Origin: Colocasia esculenta
Taxonomy: Eukaryota; Streptophyta; Magnoliopsida; Alismatales; Araceae
Assembly (NCBI GenBank): GCA_014218235.1
Contig: CM024766.1
Location: 18,759,346-18,823,345, forward strand
Direction of reading: 5' to 3'
DNA length: 64,000 bases
The notes beneath the pieces were generated by a model. It saw only the letters and a program-made list of their open reading frames with translations. It was not told the origin of the DNA and did no database searches. Shown here in pieces: positions 46,901 to 57,647 of the stretch. The position numbers and the translations under genes were made by a program. How positions within the stretch are numbered: the first letter of the stretch is position 1; each line of letters begins with the position of its first letter.

Positions 46901-48597
46901 AAGGGATTTAGGGCTCGGTGAAGACCTCCTTGGGCAGTCCCAAGAAAGTTGCAGAAGGCCTTCAAGATCTCCTTCCTCCGGGTTCTTGGGTGAGTTCCTC
47001 AGCAAGGGGACGATGGGGAAGCCTTCTCCTTCGCTCCAGCTTTCTCCTTGTTGCAGTAGATCTCCAGAACAAGCTCCAAGGGGGCCGGATTTGAGGGTGC
47101 CAAGATGGGTTTTCTCACAGTTTCCTCTCTAGGGTTTTCTCTCTTCTTTTCCTCCTCTCACAAGGTGAAGTGAGAAGTGGGGGAGAACCAATTTCGGGTT
47201 CAGGATGTAGGAGAGCCCCTCACCCACTCACCATGCCGATTAGACAGCCTTAGATCCGTTGGGGGACATCCCCCAATGGGTGGCCATGCCTTGTTTCAGA
47301 AGACAGCAGCTCTGCTGCGCATGCAGGTCAGAGAGGTTGACGTCCACATCGCTGGACGCCTGGGTCAGGCTTGGCGTCCAGGTCTGGACGTTGACTACAC
47401 CTCGGCGGCCAGACGTTGACGCTAAGGTGGCCTTTGGCCAGAACCCTAATTTATGCAGAAACTATGCATGTAATGCATGTACATAGTAGGGTATACATAC
47501 TATCACCATTCATCACATAAATTATCTACATTTAATACAACCATATGCACATTAATTATACTAATTAATATGTACATAAATATCTATATACATACACAAG
47601 CATACATAAATACTAAGATAAAATGTACGTAGACACCTACCTGTACGTACATGATATTTTACATAAGTATGACTCAACACACGGCAAATTAAATGACGAG
47701 AATTATGAGGGCTTCGCAAATCATTAGGAGGTGATATGATTTATGCTAGCTAGGAATAATCCATTCGATAAAAGTCCTCGCATGCACACACTTGATTTGA
47801 CATATATATAGTATACGCACACTGGCGTAGCCTATTTATGTACATTATGATTGAAACAGATGGGTACAATATGCACACCGGTAATTTGATTAACTTACAC
47901 ACTTTACCTAACATTGCTTAAGTATTACCTGTATACGATTTCTTATATATACTATATGCATAATTCATCCAATTGACTATCCTCACCTAATCATCATAAA
48001 GATATATGCATGTTATTCATGAGGAGTTTAGAATCCCAATATGACCACTAATTACACCTACTATGCTTGAACTCTTTACGTACATGAAGTGCACGAAGTA
48101 CAATGTACATATTAACTAAACCATGCAATAACAACGTTTACAACCAAATATACATATGCATACGCAAATACACCAAGGTGTTATGCATGTAGAATTAAGT
48201 ATACAATTGTCACACATATAAGATAACATACATACATACTTACACATATGTACTTCATACACTTCCATACAAAGTTCCATAAAATAGGTAGTATAGGATA
48301 TTCTTCAATATTTAGATAGCACGTGCATAGTGTTACTCACGTATCCTAAGTCAAAGACTCTTGGTATTCATAATACACCTCTAATTGTCTAGTTGTTCAG
48401 ATCCACATTAATTATCGTATACTCGTATCTATACACATATATATACAGATACACGCACATGCTCATGTTCAAGGGAAGGATAAAATTTATAGTAGGCACA
48501 ATGAACTACGCACGCTAAGTACACAAGAAGCGAATACTCAACACACCATTCTTATACATACAGATATATAAAGAGAATAAAAATCCGGGGTCTTACA
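43937..48597 (-). repeat. 3' LTR of the family-A TR-GAG element
   Basis: On the minus strand TGTAAGACCCC (48597) to GAGGGTCGTTACA (43937). It contains GACGTCC dyads near 46690-46740 and 47339-47425, the low-complexity CACATT tract near 44860-45120, and the conserved island near 45240-45460. The short ORFs inside occur identically in both LTRs and resemble no protein family. Confidence 0.95.
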
Positions 48598-49155
48598 CCC
48601 TCCCCCTCTAGAAAAAGATCTTCGTCCTCGAAGATCGCATCGAGTACCTGTGGCGACGTTGCCGAGGTCATTACCAGTTACTCCTTGCTCCTTTATTACC
48701 GTCAATGATGCACCTCGTGGAGTAAACTTGGTCTTCAGGTTCGGACACTCTTTAAGCCGATGATCCTTGCTTCCACATTTAAGACACCTTCCTTCCTTTC
48801 TCCAACATGCTTTCCCGCCATGACGCTTCCCGCACTGGGTGCACTCGGGCTTCTCGATGCTTGAGGCCACAGTTGATTGTCGACTTTCCAAGAGTTCCTC
48901 CTTCTTCTTATCTTGCCTTTGGAATGGCCTGATCATATCCTCCTTTGGAGTGGCCTCCCCCTCTAGGAGAGATCCCGCTCCATTCTCATGATGAGTGGTC
49001 ACACCGAGAAGTTCTCCTAAGGTGCGTGAATCGAGTTCCAGAAGTCTAGCCCTTACGGATGGCTTAAGTCCTTTCACAAAATTCTTCAGCTTGCGGTTCT
49101 GCTCATACCTCCGAGACTGAGCACCACGTCTACCACGTCCAGCCATAGTCTGCAA
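48538..49155 (-). pseudogene. Shortened gypsy gag with two zinc knuckles, fused to the 3' end
   Basis: 205 codons on the minus strand. The basic start (MAGRGRRGAQSR) is followed directly by the end of the capsid domain (FVKGLKPSVRARLLELDSRT), so most of the capsid domain is deleted. Two knuckles follow: CTQCGKRHGGKAC (one residue short) and CLKCGSKDHRLKEC. The frame then runs through a second deletion joint near 48650 into the polypurine tract and on into the LTR, where it stops. Protease, RT and integrase are absent. It is unlikely to form a normal capsid, so the element would depend wholly on others. Confidence 0.82.
48598..48611 (-). other. Polypurine tract of the family-A TR-GAG element
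   Basis: Minus strand CTAGAGGGGGAGGG, directly before the LTR start TGTAAGACC. Confidence 0.9.
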
Positions 49156-49317
49156 AATGAATAACTAAATTAGAACCTAGGTTACTATATTCTAACTATT
49201 CTCTCTATTATCTTCCATCCATTAGTCGTAGATTCTATATATATATGGACAATTCTCTATGAAGACTTTGCAATGTTGTGACGGTGATGGCCTATCCATG
49301 TACAGTCTCAACCTTAT

Positions 49318-49329
49318 GCTCTGATACCA
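49318..49329 (-). other. Primer binding site of the family-A TR-GAG element
   Basis: Minus strand TGGTATCAGAGC, 5 bp after the LTR end; initiator Met tRNA type. Confidence 0.92.
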
Positions 49330-49334
49330 ATCTC

Positions 49335-52300
49335 TGTAACGACCCTCTTCATACCGGTACGATTATACCAATCCTCATCGGTATAAAGGGCGTCGTCACA
49401 GTGGGACATTTACCCAACACTGGTCGATAGGTTGATATGTACCTGGATAGCAATAGAGTACAGCGGAATAAGGTAAACAACTCAACTCTTAATCCATCAC
49501 CAACACACATTCCATAATCTAAATAGCGAGATGGAAAGACAATGTCCACATTAATATAAAATAAGGAATTACAATGTCCAAATATTGTCCATACAATAAT
49601 CCTTTTTATGCAAAAGAAAAGATACAACTGGTACGGCTCCACAAAATAGTCTTCTAATGATGATCCTCGCCACGCTACCTTCTAGTGCACGATACCTGTC
49701 AACCTGTACGCCGAAGCAAGAGAGTCCAAAGACTCAGCAAGCGACACTACTCATGATATACACATACAAGTCTTAGTGGTTTCTACATGCTCTTTTACAA
49801 TTAACAACACATGGCATGCTAGTGAATTCAAGTTTTCTACCTATCATGAAAGTTCTACAATTTTATACATAACTTATGCTTCCAGATTTATAAAATGAAA
49901 TTCACCTATCACATGATCTCTATTCAATTTACATGGGAACTTTAATCTTTTAAGGAGCTCAAACATGAGAGCTATCAACATGAACAATTTACATACATGA
50001 AAGGAAACACAACTAGCATGGATTTCACATAGTTCTAAACACATACACGAACCTTTTCACATGCTTTAGATTGCTGATTTCACATGATTCAATGACTATA
50101 AATCTACGCATGAGAGCTACAATAATACATAAAACACATCATGTGAACAAGTAATCAAGCTATCTTGCACACAATTTCACTAATTATCCCTAACATGGAT
50201 TCTAGGCATTTATGCACACATAAGCATGATAATGACAACATGAGTTTACGGATTTCACATGGTTTCCAATAACACATTCTCACGTTTTCGGTTTCACATG
50301 ATTTCATACTTACTCATTCACATTGTTCACTTTTACACATTTAGCATGTACACATGTTCACACTTACACAATTTACTCATTTCCACCTCATTTTCTCTTT
50401 CACTTTCACTTATCACATATCACATCGATTGCACTTACCACGTGCATCTTGGGCACTTACCACGTGCCATATTCACATATTTCACATTTTACTCATTTTT
50501 CATTACTTAAACAATTTGCCATGACACATAGTCCTAACCACCAGTAGAGGACACTAACAATATCTCATAGCTCGTGCCCATTCCTTAGCACAGCTCTCAA
50601 CACAACTCATAACACAACACATGACACAACGCTTACACAACTCATACACATACTCACCACCTAGGCAATACAACGGTGAATCTTGGTAACTGCGCAGACC
50701 GGGAGAAGCCCTCTCCACCCTATCCAGTGGTACTTGTCCACCTCCAGGATTTTCTCAATGCCTTTGGGACAAACTTATATCACATGGAGCCTTCTATAGG
50801 GACTTTTCTATATACGGCTCCCGATGCCTCTAGGTAGCAGTGTCACATAGGCACAACTTTTACACTTTTACACATTACCGTTTTACTCCTAGTTTTATAC
50901 ATAACTCTTCTCATTTCATTCACTTTCTCACTCACATAAACACTTCTGTTTTTCCCTAACATGGTACTACAGAATCTCAAGAGTTAAACACATAGTAAAC
51001 ACACTAATCGTGTTGGTTTTATACCATAACAAATCACATTACGATCATATGTACGAATTATCACATTTCACATGAAAATACATAACTTTTTATTTACTGA
51101 TCCAAATGACCTGAAATTTTAACCACATGCTGGTTTCGGGTTCATGATGATACCCTTAATTTTTCAGATTTTTCTGAGCTATGTAGAATTTACAGAAAAT
51201 AATATGTCTAATTAGCATGCTATTAACAACTTAAGTTAACATGGGGTTAACACATCTTGTAATTTTAGCCACTTGCTGTTTAATTACACACTACTAGCAA
51301 TATGCAGGAAATGAGGATACAAAATTACCCTAATTTATACATCTATGGATCAATTACCACAACCATGCTTACATGCTTTCATTTTTACCGAACCGAGCTT
51401 ATTTATAATTTACACAAGCATGGATAATTACTAAAATTTGCAACCCATATGCTGACCCACTGACCTTCATGATTAGACTAAAACCAAATCGTTCACACTA
51501 ATTCAAATCATGGACAAGGATTTACAGAAAATCAAACACCTATTTTTGCATGTTATTCACAATTTACATTAACATGGAATTTACACATCATGCAATTTAC
51601 CACTTGCTGTTTAAACATAAGCTACCCACCTATGCATGAATTTAGCGTACAAAACTTCCCTAATTCATGCATCTATGGATTAAACACTACGAATCATTTT
51701 TACATACTTCTATTTTATCGAACCGGATTTATTAACAAATTGCACAAGCATGAATAAGTTACCTAAATTTTGCAAACACACATGCTGACCCACAATCTTC
51801 ATGATTAGACCGAAATCAAGGTATTCAACTAATCCTACTCATGGAACATGGACATGCTAAAGTTGCATCAAGTCATGCTCATAAGTTTAAAAGACACCAT
51901 TAACCCACATTCACCATCACATCACATTCATTCACACACCACAAATGACCACATACATAGCGTATAGGAATACCATATATCCTTATCACGGAAATCATAA
52001 CGAAATTAACGTATAAGAGGGACAGAACAGCTCACTGTTCTGTCCAGAAGAAGTAGACGGCGGTCTCTGGCCGCTGACTCAGAGTCGGCGGCAGTGTCGA
52101 TGGACGCCGAGTTCATGAACTGGACGTCCATGGACCTTGCCGTCAAGCCAGGTCTGTGCAGAAAACACAGACCGAGCTCTCAATCTTGGGTGAATTGGAG
52201 GGTCTAGGACTCGAATAAAATTCCGTAAAAATCATAGAAACAACCTAGACTCATAAGGGGACATCATGGATAGCTCACTTGCCTTCTAAAAATTCCTCCA

Positions 52301-53991
52301 AGGGATTTAGGGCTCGATGAAGAACTCCTCGGGCAGTCCCAAGAAAGTTGCAGAAGGCCTTCAAGATCTCCTTCCTCCGAGTTCTTGGGTGAGTTCCTCA
52401 GCAAGGGGACGATGGGGAAGCCTTCTCCTTCGCTCCAGCTTCCTCCTTGTTGCAGTAGATCTCCAGAACAAGCTCCAGGGGGCCAGATTTGAGGGTGCCA
52501 AGATGGGTTTTCTCACAGTTTCCTCTCTAGGGTTTTCTCTCTTCTTTTCCTCCTCTCACAAGGTGAAGTGAGAAGTGGGGGAGAACCAATTTCGGGTTCA
52601 GGATGTAGGAGAGCCCCTCACCCACTCACCATGCCATTAGACAGCCTTAGATCCGTTGGGGGACATCCCCCAATGGGTGGCCATGCCTTGTTTCAGAAGA
52701 CAGCAGCTCTGCTGCGCATGCAGGTCAGAGAGGTTGACGTCCACATCGCTGGACGCCTGGGTCAGGCTTGGCGTCCAGGTCTGGACGTTGACTACAGCTC
52801 GGCGGCCAGAGGTTGACGCAAGGTGGCCTTTGGCCAGAACCCTAATTTATGCAGAAACTATGCATGTAATGCATGTACATAGTAGGTATACATACTATCA
52901 CCATTCATCACATAAATTATCTACATTTAATACAACCATATGCACATTAATTATACTAATTAATATGTACATAAATATCTATATACATACACAAGCATAC
53001 ATAAATATACTAAGATAAAATGTACGTAGACACCTACCTGTACGTACATGATATTTTACATAAGTATGACTCAACACACGGCAAATTAAATGACGAGAAT
53101 TATGAGGGCTTTGCAAATCATTAGGAGGTGATATGATTTATGCTAGCTAGGAATAATCCATTCGATAAAATAGTCCTCGCATGCACACACTTGATTTGAC
53201 ATATATATAGTATACGCACACTGGCGTAGCCTATTTATGTACATTATGATTGAAACAGATGGGTACAATATGCACACCGTAATTTGATTAACTTACACAA
53301 CTTTACCTAACATTGCTTAAGTATTACCTGTATAGGATTTCTTATATATACTATATGCATAATTCATCCAATTGACTATCCTCACCTAATCATCATAAAG
53401 ATATGCATGTTATTCATGAGGAGTTTAGAATCCCAATATACCACTAATTACACCTACTATGCTTGAACTCTTTACGTACATGAAGTGCACGAAGTACAAT
53501 GTACATATTAACTAAACCATGCAATAACAACGTTTACAACCAAATATACATATGCATACGCAAATACACCAAGGTGTTATGCATGTAGAATTAAGTATAC
53601 AATTGTCACACATATAAGATAACATACATACATACTTACACATGTACTTCATACACTTCCATACAAAGTTCCATAAAATAGGTAGTATAGGATATTCATC
53701 AATATTTAGATAGCACGTGCATAGTGTTACTCACGTATCCTAAGTCAAAGACTCTTGGTATTCATAATACACCTCTAATTGTCTAGTTTGTCAGATCCAC
53801 ATTAATTATCGTATACTCGTATCTATACACATATATATACAGATACACGCACATGCTCATGTTCAAGGGAAGGATAAAATTTATAGTAGGCACAATGAAC
53901 TACGCACGCTAAGTACACAAGAAGCGAATACTCAACACACCATTCTTATACATACAGATATATAAAGAGAATAAAAATCTGGGGTCTTACA
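49335..53991 (-). repeat. 5' LTR of the family-A TR-GAG element
   Basis: Nearly identical to 43937-48597, including the 22-bp GACGTCC...GGACGCC dyad at 52736-52757. The minus strand starts TGTAAGACCCC at 53991. Confidence 0.95.
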
Positions 53992-54429
53992 AGAAGCCTT
54001 GGATGCTTAAGTGCCAAGAAACACACTTGCACACTTGGCAATCCATGCATAAAGGCTCCAACTAATGGGGAGAGGCCAAGTAGGATTTTTACTGGGTCAA
54101 GGGATGCCAAGGTGGCCCATTTGCCCGTTGGGAACAGCCCCATGCGCTGCATGGGCGAGAGAATGGCGCAAGTGGGCTAGATTCTCGGGGTAGTTGCGCA
54201 GACCAAGTAAACCAGGTTGACGTCAACCGATCCTGCCGGCAACCTCATGCAGACGTCCAGAGATGTGGACACCAAGCTGGGTCGACGTCCAGGGTCCTTG
54301 CCATCAACATGTAGTCAGCGGCAATCGATGCTGCCGTCTACATGGCATCCGAGGTAAGTCAACAAACAGTCAAACGAGTCTTATTGGGCCAAAGCGCCAC
54401 ACGGGGATGGGCCAAATCTTGCGTCTACA
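53992..54429 (-). repeat. Tat-type 3' LTR, upstream part, with GACGTC words
   Basis: Minus strand starts TGTAGACGC at 54429. TTGACGTCAA at 54217-54226, AGACGTCC at 54251 and TCGACGTCC at 54282 form a loose array in the U3 region. The TR-GAG element is inserted between 53996 and 43937. Confidence 0.55.
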
Positions 54430-54440
54430 AATGCCCCTCC
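54430..54440 (-). other. Probable polypurine tract of the Tat-type element
   Basis: Minus strand GGAGGGGCATT, adjacent to the inferred LTR start. Related TAGGGGCAA words recur on the minus strand near 61035, 61093 and 61398. Confidence 0.5.
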
Positions 54441-55671
54441 GAGACATCCGGTCTTGCAAGGGAGCAGAGCGGACTGAAAGGTTGGTGTCTCGGTAAACAA
54501 AGGACGCGGATATTTGATGAAGGGCCATCTCCGAGGATAGGAATTCTAGCAAGCCAAACGAATGAGTTAAGCTAGAAACAAGTGACGAATTGTCTGAGAG
54601 ACAAATGCGGATAAGAGGGAGGGTGATCTACCATGTAACTACAACTGCAACCCAACGGTAGGGTCCCTAGAGTGTCCGTGTCGGACTTTGACTAGTTTCC
54701 GACGTGTCTGAGTCAAAGGAGTTGTAATATGACGGTTGAATCAAGAGAGTCTCATAACCGGAGCTCGTGGGCTCGCTGGCCTAATCAGGACGTCTGTCCC
54801 GGATTTAGGGGGTCGTGGAGACAAGGGATTGGTTGATCTCTCAAAGGACTATCAAATGATTCTAACTGGAATCATTGTTTGGAAAGTCTAAAGTCCGGAA
54901 TTAAGCTCGCGACTGGCGAAGGCTCAAATGAACTCAATAAGGCTGCCTGACTATTTTTTGAAAGTCACGGTGGGACAACTTGGAAAGTGGGCAACAAAGA
55001 CCCGATATTGACTTGGATAATCATGGAGAACGGACTCGGTAGGCTACCTGAGCTGGGGAGCCGTGGAGCAATCAAACGATCGAGGAAAATCACCATTTTT
55101 TTTTTTTGAGTTAGTGAGAGAATGTTAGCAGTGAAGACTTAAATGCATGCTAGTGTGGGTTGCTTATCTACAATGCAAGTTAAAACCAGAGGAAAATTCT
55201 AAAGGCCAACAAATAACTGAGAGATCGCAAACCCATCATGGTTTTTGGTAAAGGGGAACTCAGGGTTCACGGTCGCCAAGTTATTCGCCTCTGGTGAGGT
55301 CCTATGTTAGACATATCTGTAACACTCAAGGTCGCATGAGTGTTCCAAAATCTGAAGCGCAGCTTGTGCTTAAAATATCTGCAAAACAACTTGAAGTACA
55401 AGATAAAGATAACGGCCATATGAAAAATAAGACTTTGAAAATTTTCCGGACAGTAAACGTCCACATCAATTGCCGCCAATTACTAGTTAACGCCAACAAA
55501 GGTTGCCGCTAACCTGACACTGACGTCGAACGATTTGGACGTCTACTGGCCAACGTATCAGGCCGAAAATATAGGTGGTGGGAGTCCATAGGGACTCTTC
55601 CATCTTCTTCCTCTGTCCCTCTCTGTTCCTGCTGCGAACCAGAGTATCTGGAGACAACTTGAAGCAGTGAA
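54441..55671. other. Non-coding part of the Tat element upstream (+) of the first extra gene
   Basis: No protein is recognisable. Bases 55456-55560 carry GACGTC-type dyads (AACGTCCACATC followed by GCCGCC, then GACGTCG and GGACGTC) less than 220 bp before the ATG at 55672, so they may be promoter elements of that gene. A TTGGCGACC word (minus strand, near 55280) resembles a tRNA primer site but lies outside any LTR pair. Confidence 0.45.
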
Positions 55672-57046
55672 ATGGCCTCCTCATCGACCAGGAAATCTAC
55701 AAGCATGAACCCGGGGATCCTGAGCGAGGTTCCGGGGCATCTAAGCACCCGATTGGCCAACGATGAGGTAAGTGATACTCATTTCTGCTTCTCCTTGGGC
55801 TGAAAATGCCCCAAACTCCTTTCTTATAGCACCCTTTATGCAGGAGGTGCCTGCCTTCCCGAGCTAGGGCCAGGTACGGGCCTTCTCTTGGCTCATGAAC
55901 CTGATGAATGCCATCACACTGGACATGCAAAGCTATATCGGAATGTGGAATCTGAGCTTCATGGTGGTGCTGGAGAAGAACATGAAGGAGATGTTGTGGG
56001 GGTTTGATGCCCTGGGAGCACTGGTGGAGCGGTGGCATCCACACACGCACACTTTTGTGTTCCAGGCATTCGAGGCGAGTGTGCTGCTGGAGGAAGTGGA
56101 GCTGTTCTTGGGGTGGAGACGGTGTTTAGAGTACGATGCGGCGACTCCTCTCCTCATGTGGGAAGAGATTCTTGCAGACATCGTACGGGACAAGAAGGAG
56201 GTGATGAGGATGACGAACAAGCATAGGATCTTTATAGACCGACTGGCCTGGTGGTTGATCCAGCATGCGAGGGAGATTGGTGGAGAGAGGGCGACTTGAG
56301 GACTGACACTCTGCCTGGCTGGAGTTTTCCTGTTCCCTACGAGTGGCGACTTCATCCTTTACGAGCACATGGGAATTTTGTCTCTACTATGGCGCGGGCA
56401 GTCACTTGCCCCTGCAGTGCTGGCACACCTGTACAGTTCGCTCACCACGATGAGCCTAGGCGGACGCGCATACGGGAGCTTGTTTCTGCTTCAGGTATGG
56501 ATGGAGGCTCATTTGAAGTTTGATTTTGCTGATACACAACCTTCCCCCTCCAAAATCTTCCTTCGGAGTTCAGTTCATTGCAGCAGGGCATGGTATGAGC
56601 CAGAGGATGAAATCAAGTGTGTGACTGCACACTTGAAGAGCAGAGATGCTTGGAGAGATCACTTGGCCTATCTGATAATGGACGATTTCATAGTGAGGCC
56701 ACTATTCATGAGGACTATTGAATTCAAAGTTCGAACCAGGGAGGACAGAGACTTGTGGTTGATTGGGGCTGATCGGATGGTGGTATACCAGCCACATCGG
56801 TGCCATTGTCAGCTTGGAATTCCTCGGGGACTTCCCACTTCATCCAACAGCACTGATATGATAGTTACCGGGAGGAATGAGAAGCTGATGAAGAAAGCCA
56901 TGAAGACTTGGGCAAGATACACAGTGAGCAAGAAGGTGGGATTGGCTGTGCAGGAGAACCGGGAAGACACCTGGAAGTACGAAGAGTTTAATGACACTAT
57001 TCGCCCTATTTCTTGTGATTTTTACATGGCCCGTAGGGCAAAGTGA
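55672..57046 (+). pseudogene. Tat antisense extra gene 1 (PMD-like helical protein), two exons
   Basis: Exon 1 is 55672-55767 (32 codons), then GTAAGT...TTTATGCAG, an intron of 76 bp, then exon 2 from 55844; both exons are in phase 0. Exon 2 stays in one frame to the stop at 57046 but has TAG at 55865-55867 and TGA at 56297-56299. The 400-residue protein is alpha-helical with few known motifs; LWRGQSLAPAVLAHLYSSLT and FLLQVWMEAHL resemble proteins encoded by extra ORFs of Tat elements and are loosely like plant mobile domain proteins. AATAAA signals follow at 57064 and 57089. The gene is antisense to the Tat pol. Function is unknown. Confidence 0.6.
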
Positions 57047-57647
57047 TGTACTTTCCTGATCCCAATAAATGTAACACTGACTTAGATGAATAAAGAATGA
57101 TTTGCATTATGTTCAATGACTAAAATTGTGTGGATTGTGGATTGTGAGCAATGAATGGAGTGAATGGGCCTCAAATGTGTTCAATGGGGTGTGCTGTGAA
57201 GACTAAGTGCGCAAGCATTGGCGTCCACATCGATGGCCGTCAAGATCTGGTAGACGTCCCGCTGGTGGCCGCCAACGAGCAAAGAGAAGGATAGACGTCC
57301 ATATCAATGGCCGTCTAATTCAAACCTGGCGTCTAGACCATGGACGTTGACCGTACTTCGAGGTCTGACACAGATGGGACCTTGGCGACAATACCCTGGA
57401 CGTTGACAGTTCGTCAACGGCCACAGACTTGACGTCCGGAAAAGATTGACGGCCAAACCTGGACGTTAATTTTGAAAAATAGCTTCTTTTTTAACCGAAG
57501 CTTCATCTCGGCGCCATTTGGTCTTCCAAGCGCCGGGAGCCTCCTTTCCCACACCCTTTCACTCTTTCTCTCACATACCTCTCTAATCCCCTAAACCTCT
57601 TGCTTTTCTTGCCTCTCCTCAACCCTAAACCCTTGAGAGCCCTTCCG
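57047..57647. promoter_or_regulatory. Intergenic region with GACGTC dyads upstream of the PMD gene
   Basis: The first 60 bp hold the AATAAA signals of the preceding gene. From 57221 to 57460 there are repeated dyads: GCGTCCACATC...GGCCGTC (57221-57241), GACGTCC at 57253, GACGTCCATATC...GGCCGTC (57294-57315), GGCGTC, GGACGTTGAC (twice), GACGTCC near 57432. The ATG of the PMD gene is at 57648, so this is probably its promoter. Confidence 0.5.

Larger units (their letters stand above)
43937..53991 (-). mobile_element. TR-GAG-like gypsy element of family A with giant LTRs, complete
   Basis: Two near-identical LTRs, 43937-48597 (4661 bp) and 49335-53991 (4657 bp), enclose only 737 bp. The target duplication AGAAG is perfect (43932-43936 and 53992-53996). 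The primer site and polypurine tract are intact. The internal part encodes only a shortened gag. LTRs make up about 93 percent of the 10,055 bp. The LTRs differ by a few substitutions and small indels, so the insertion is comparatively young. Confidence 0.95.

Noticed and set aside
47177..47486. ORFs near the leader of the family-A LTR (also at 52568-53018)
   Set aside because: They repeat in both LTRs, overlap GACGTC dyads and leader sequence, and resemble no protein.
55255..55320. 5' LTR end plus primer site on the minus strand (GAGTGTTACA, then TTGGCGACC)
   Set aside because: The distance of about 25 bp between the two and lack of a matching LTR make it weak; the tract and TGTAGACGC at 54429-54440 give a better 3' LTR boundary. 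It remains a possible second boundary.
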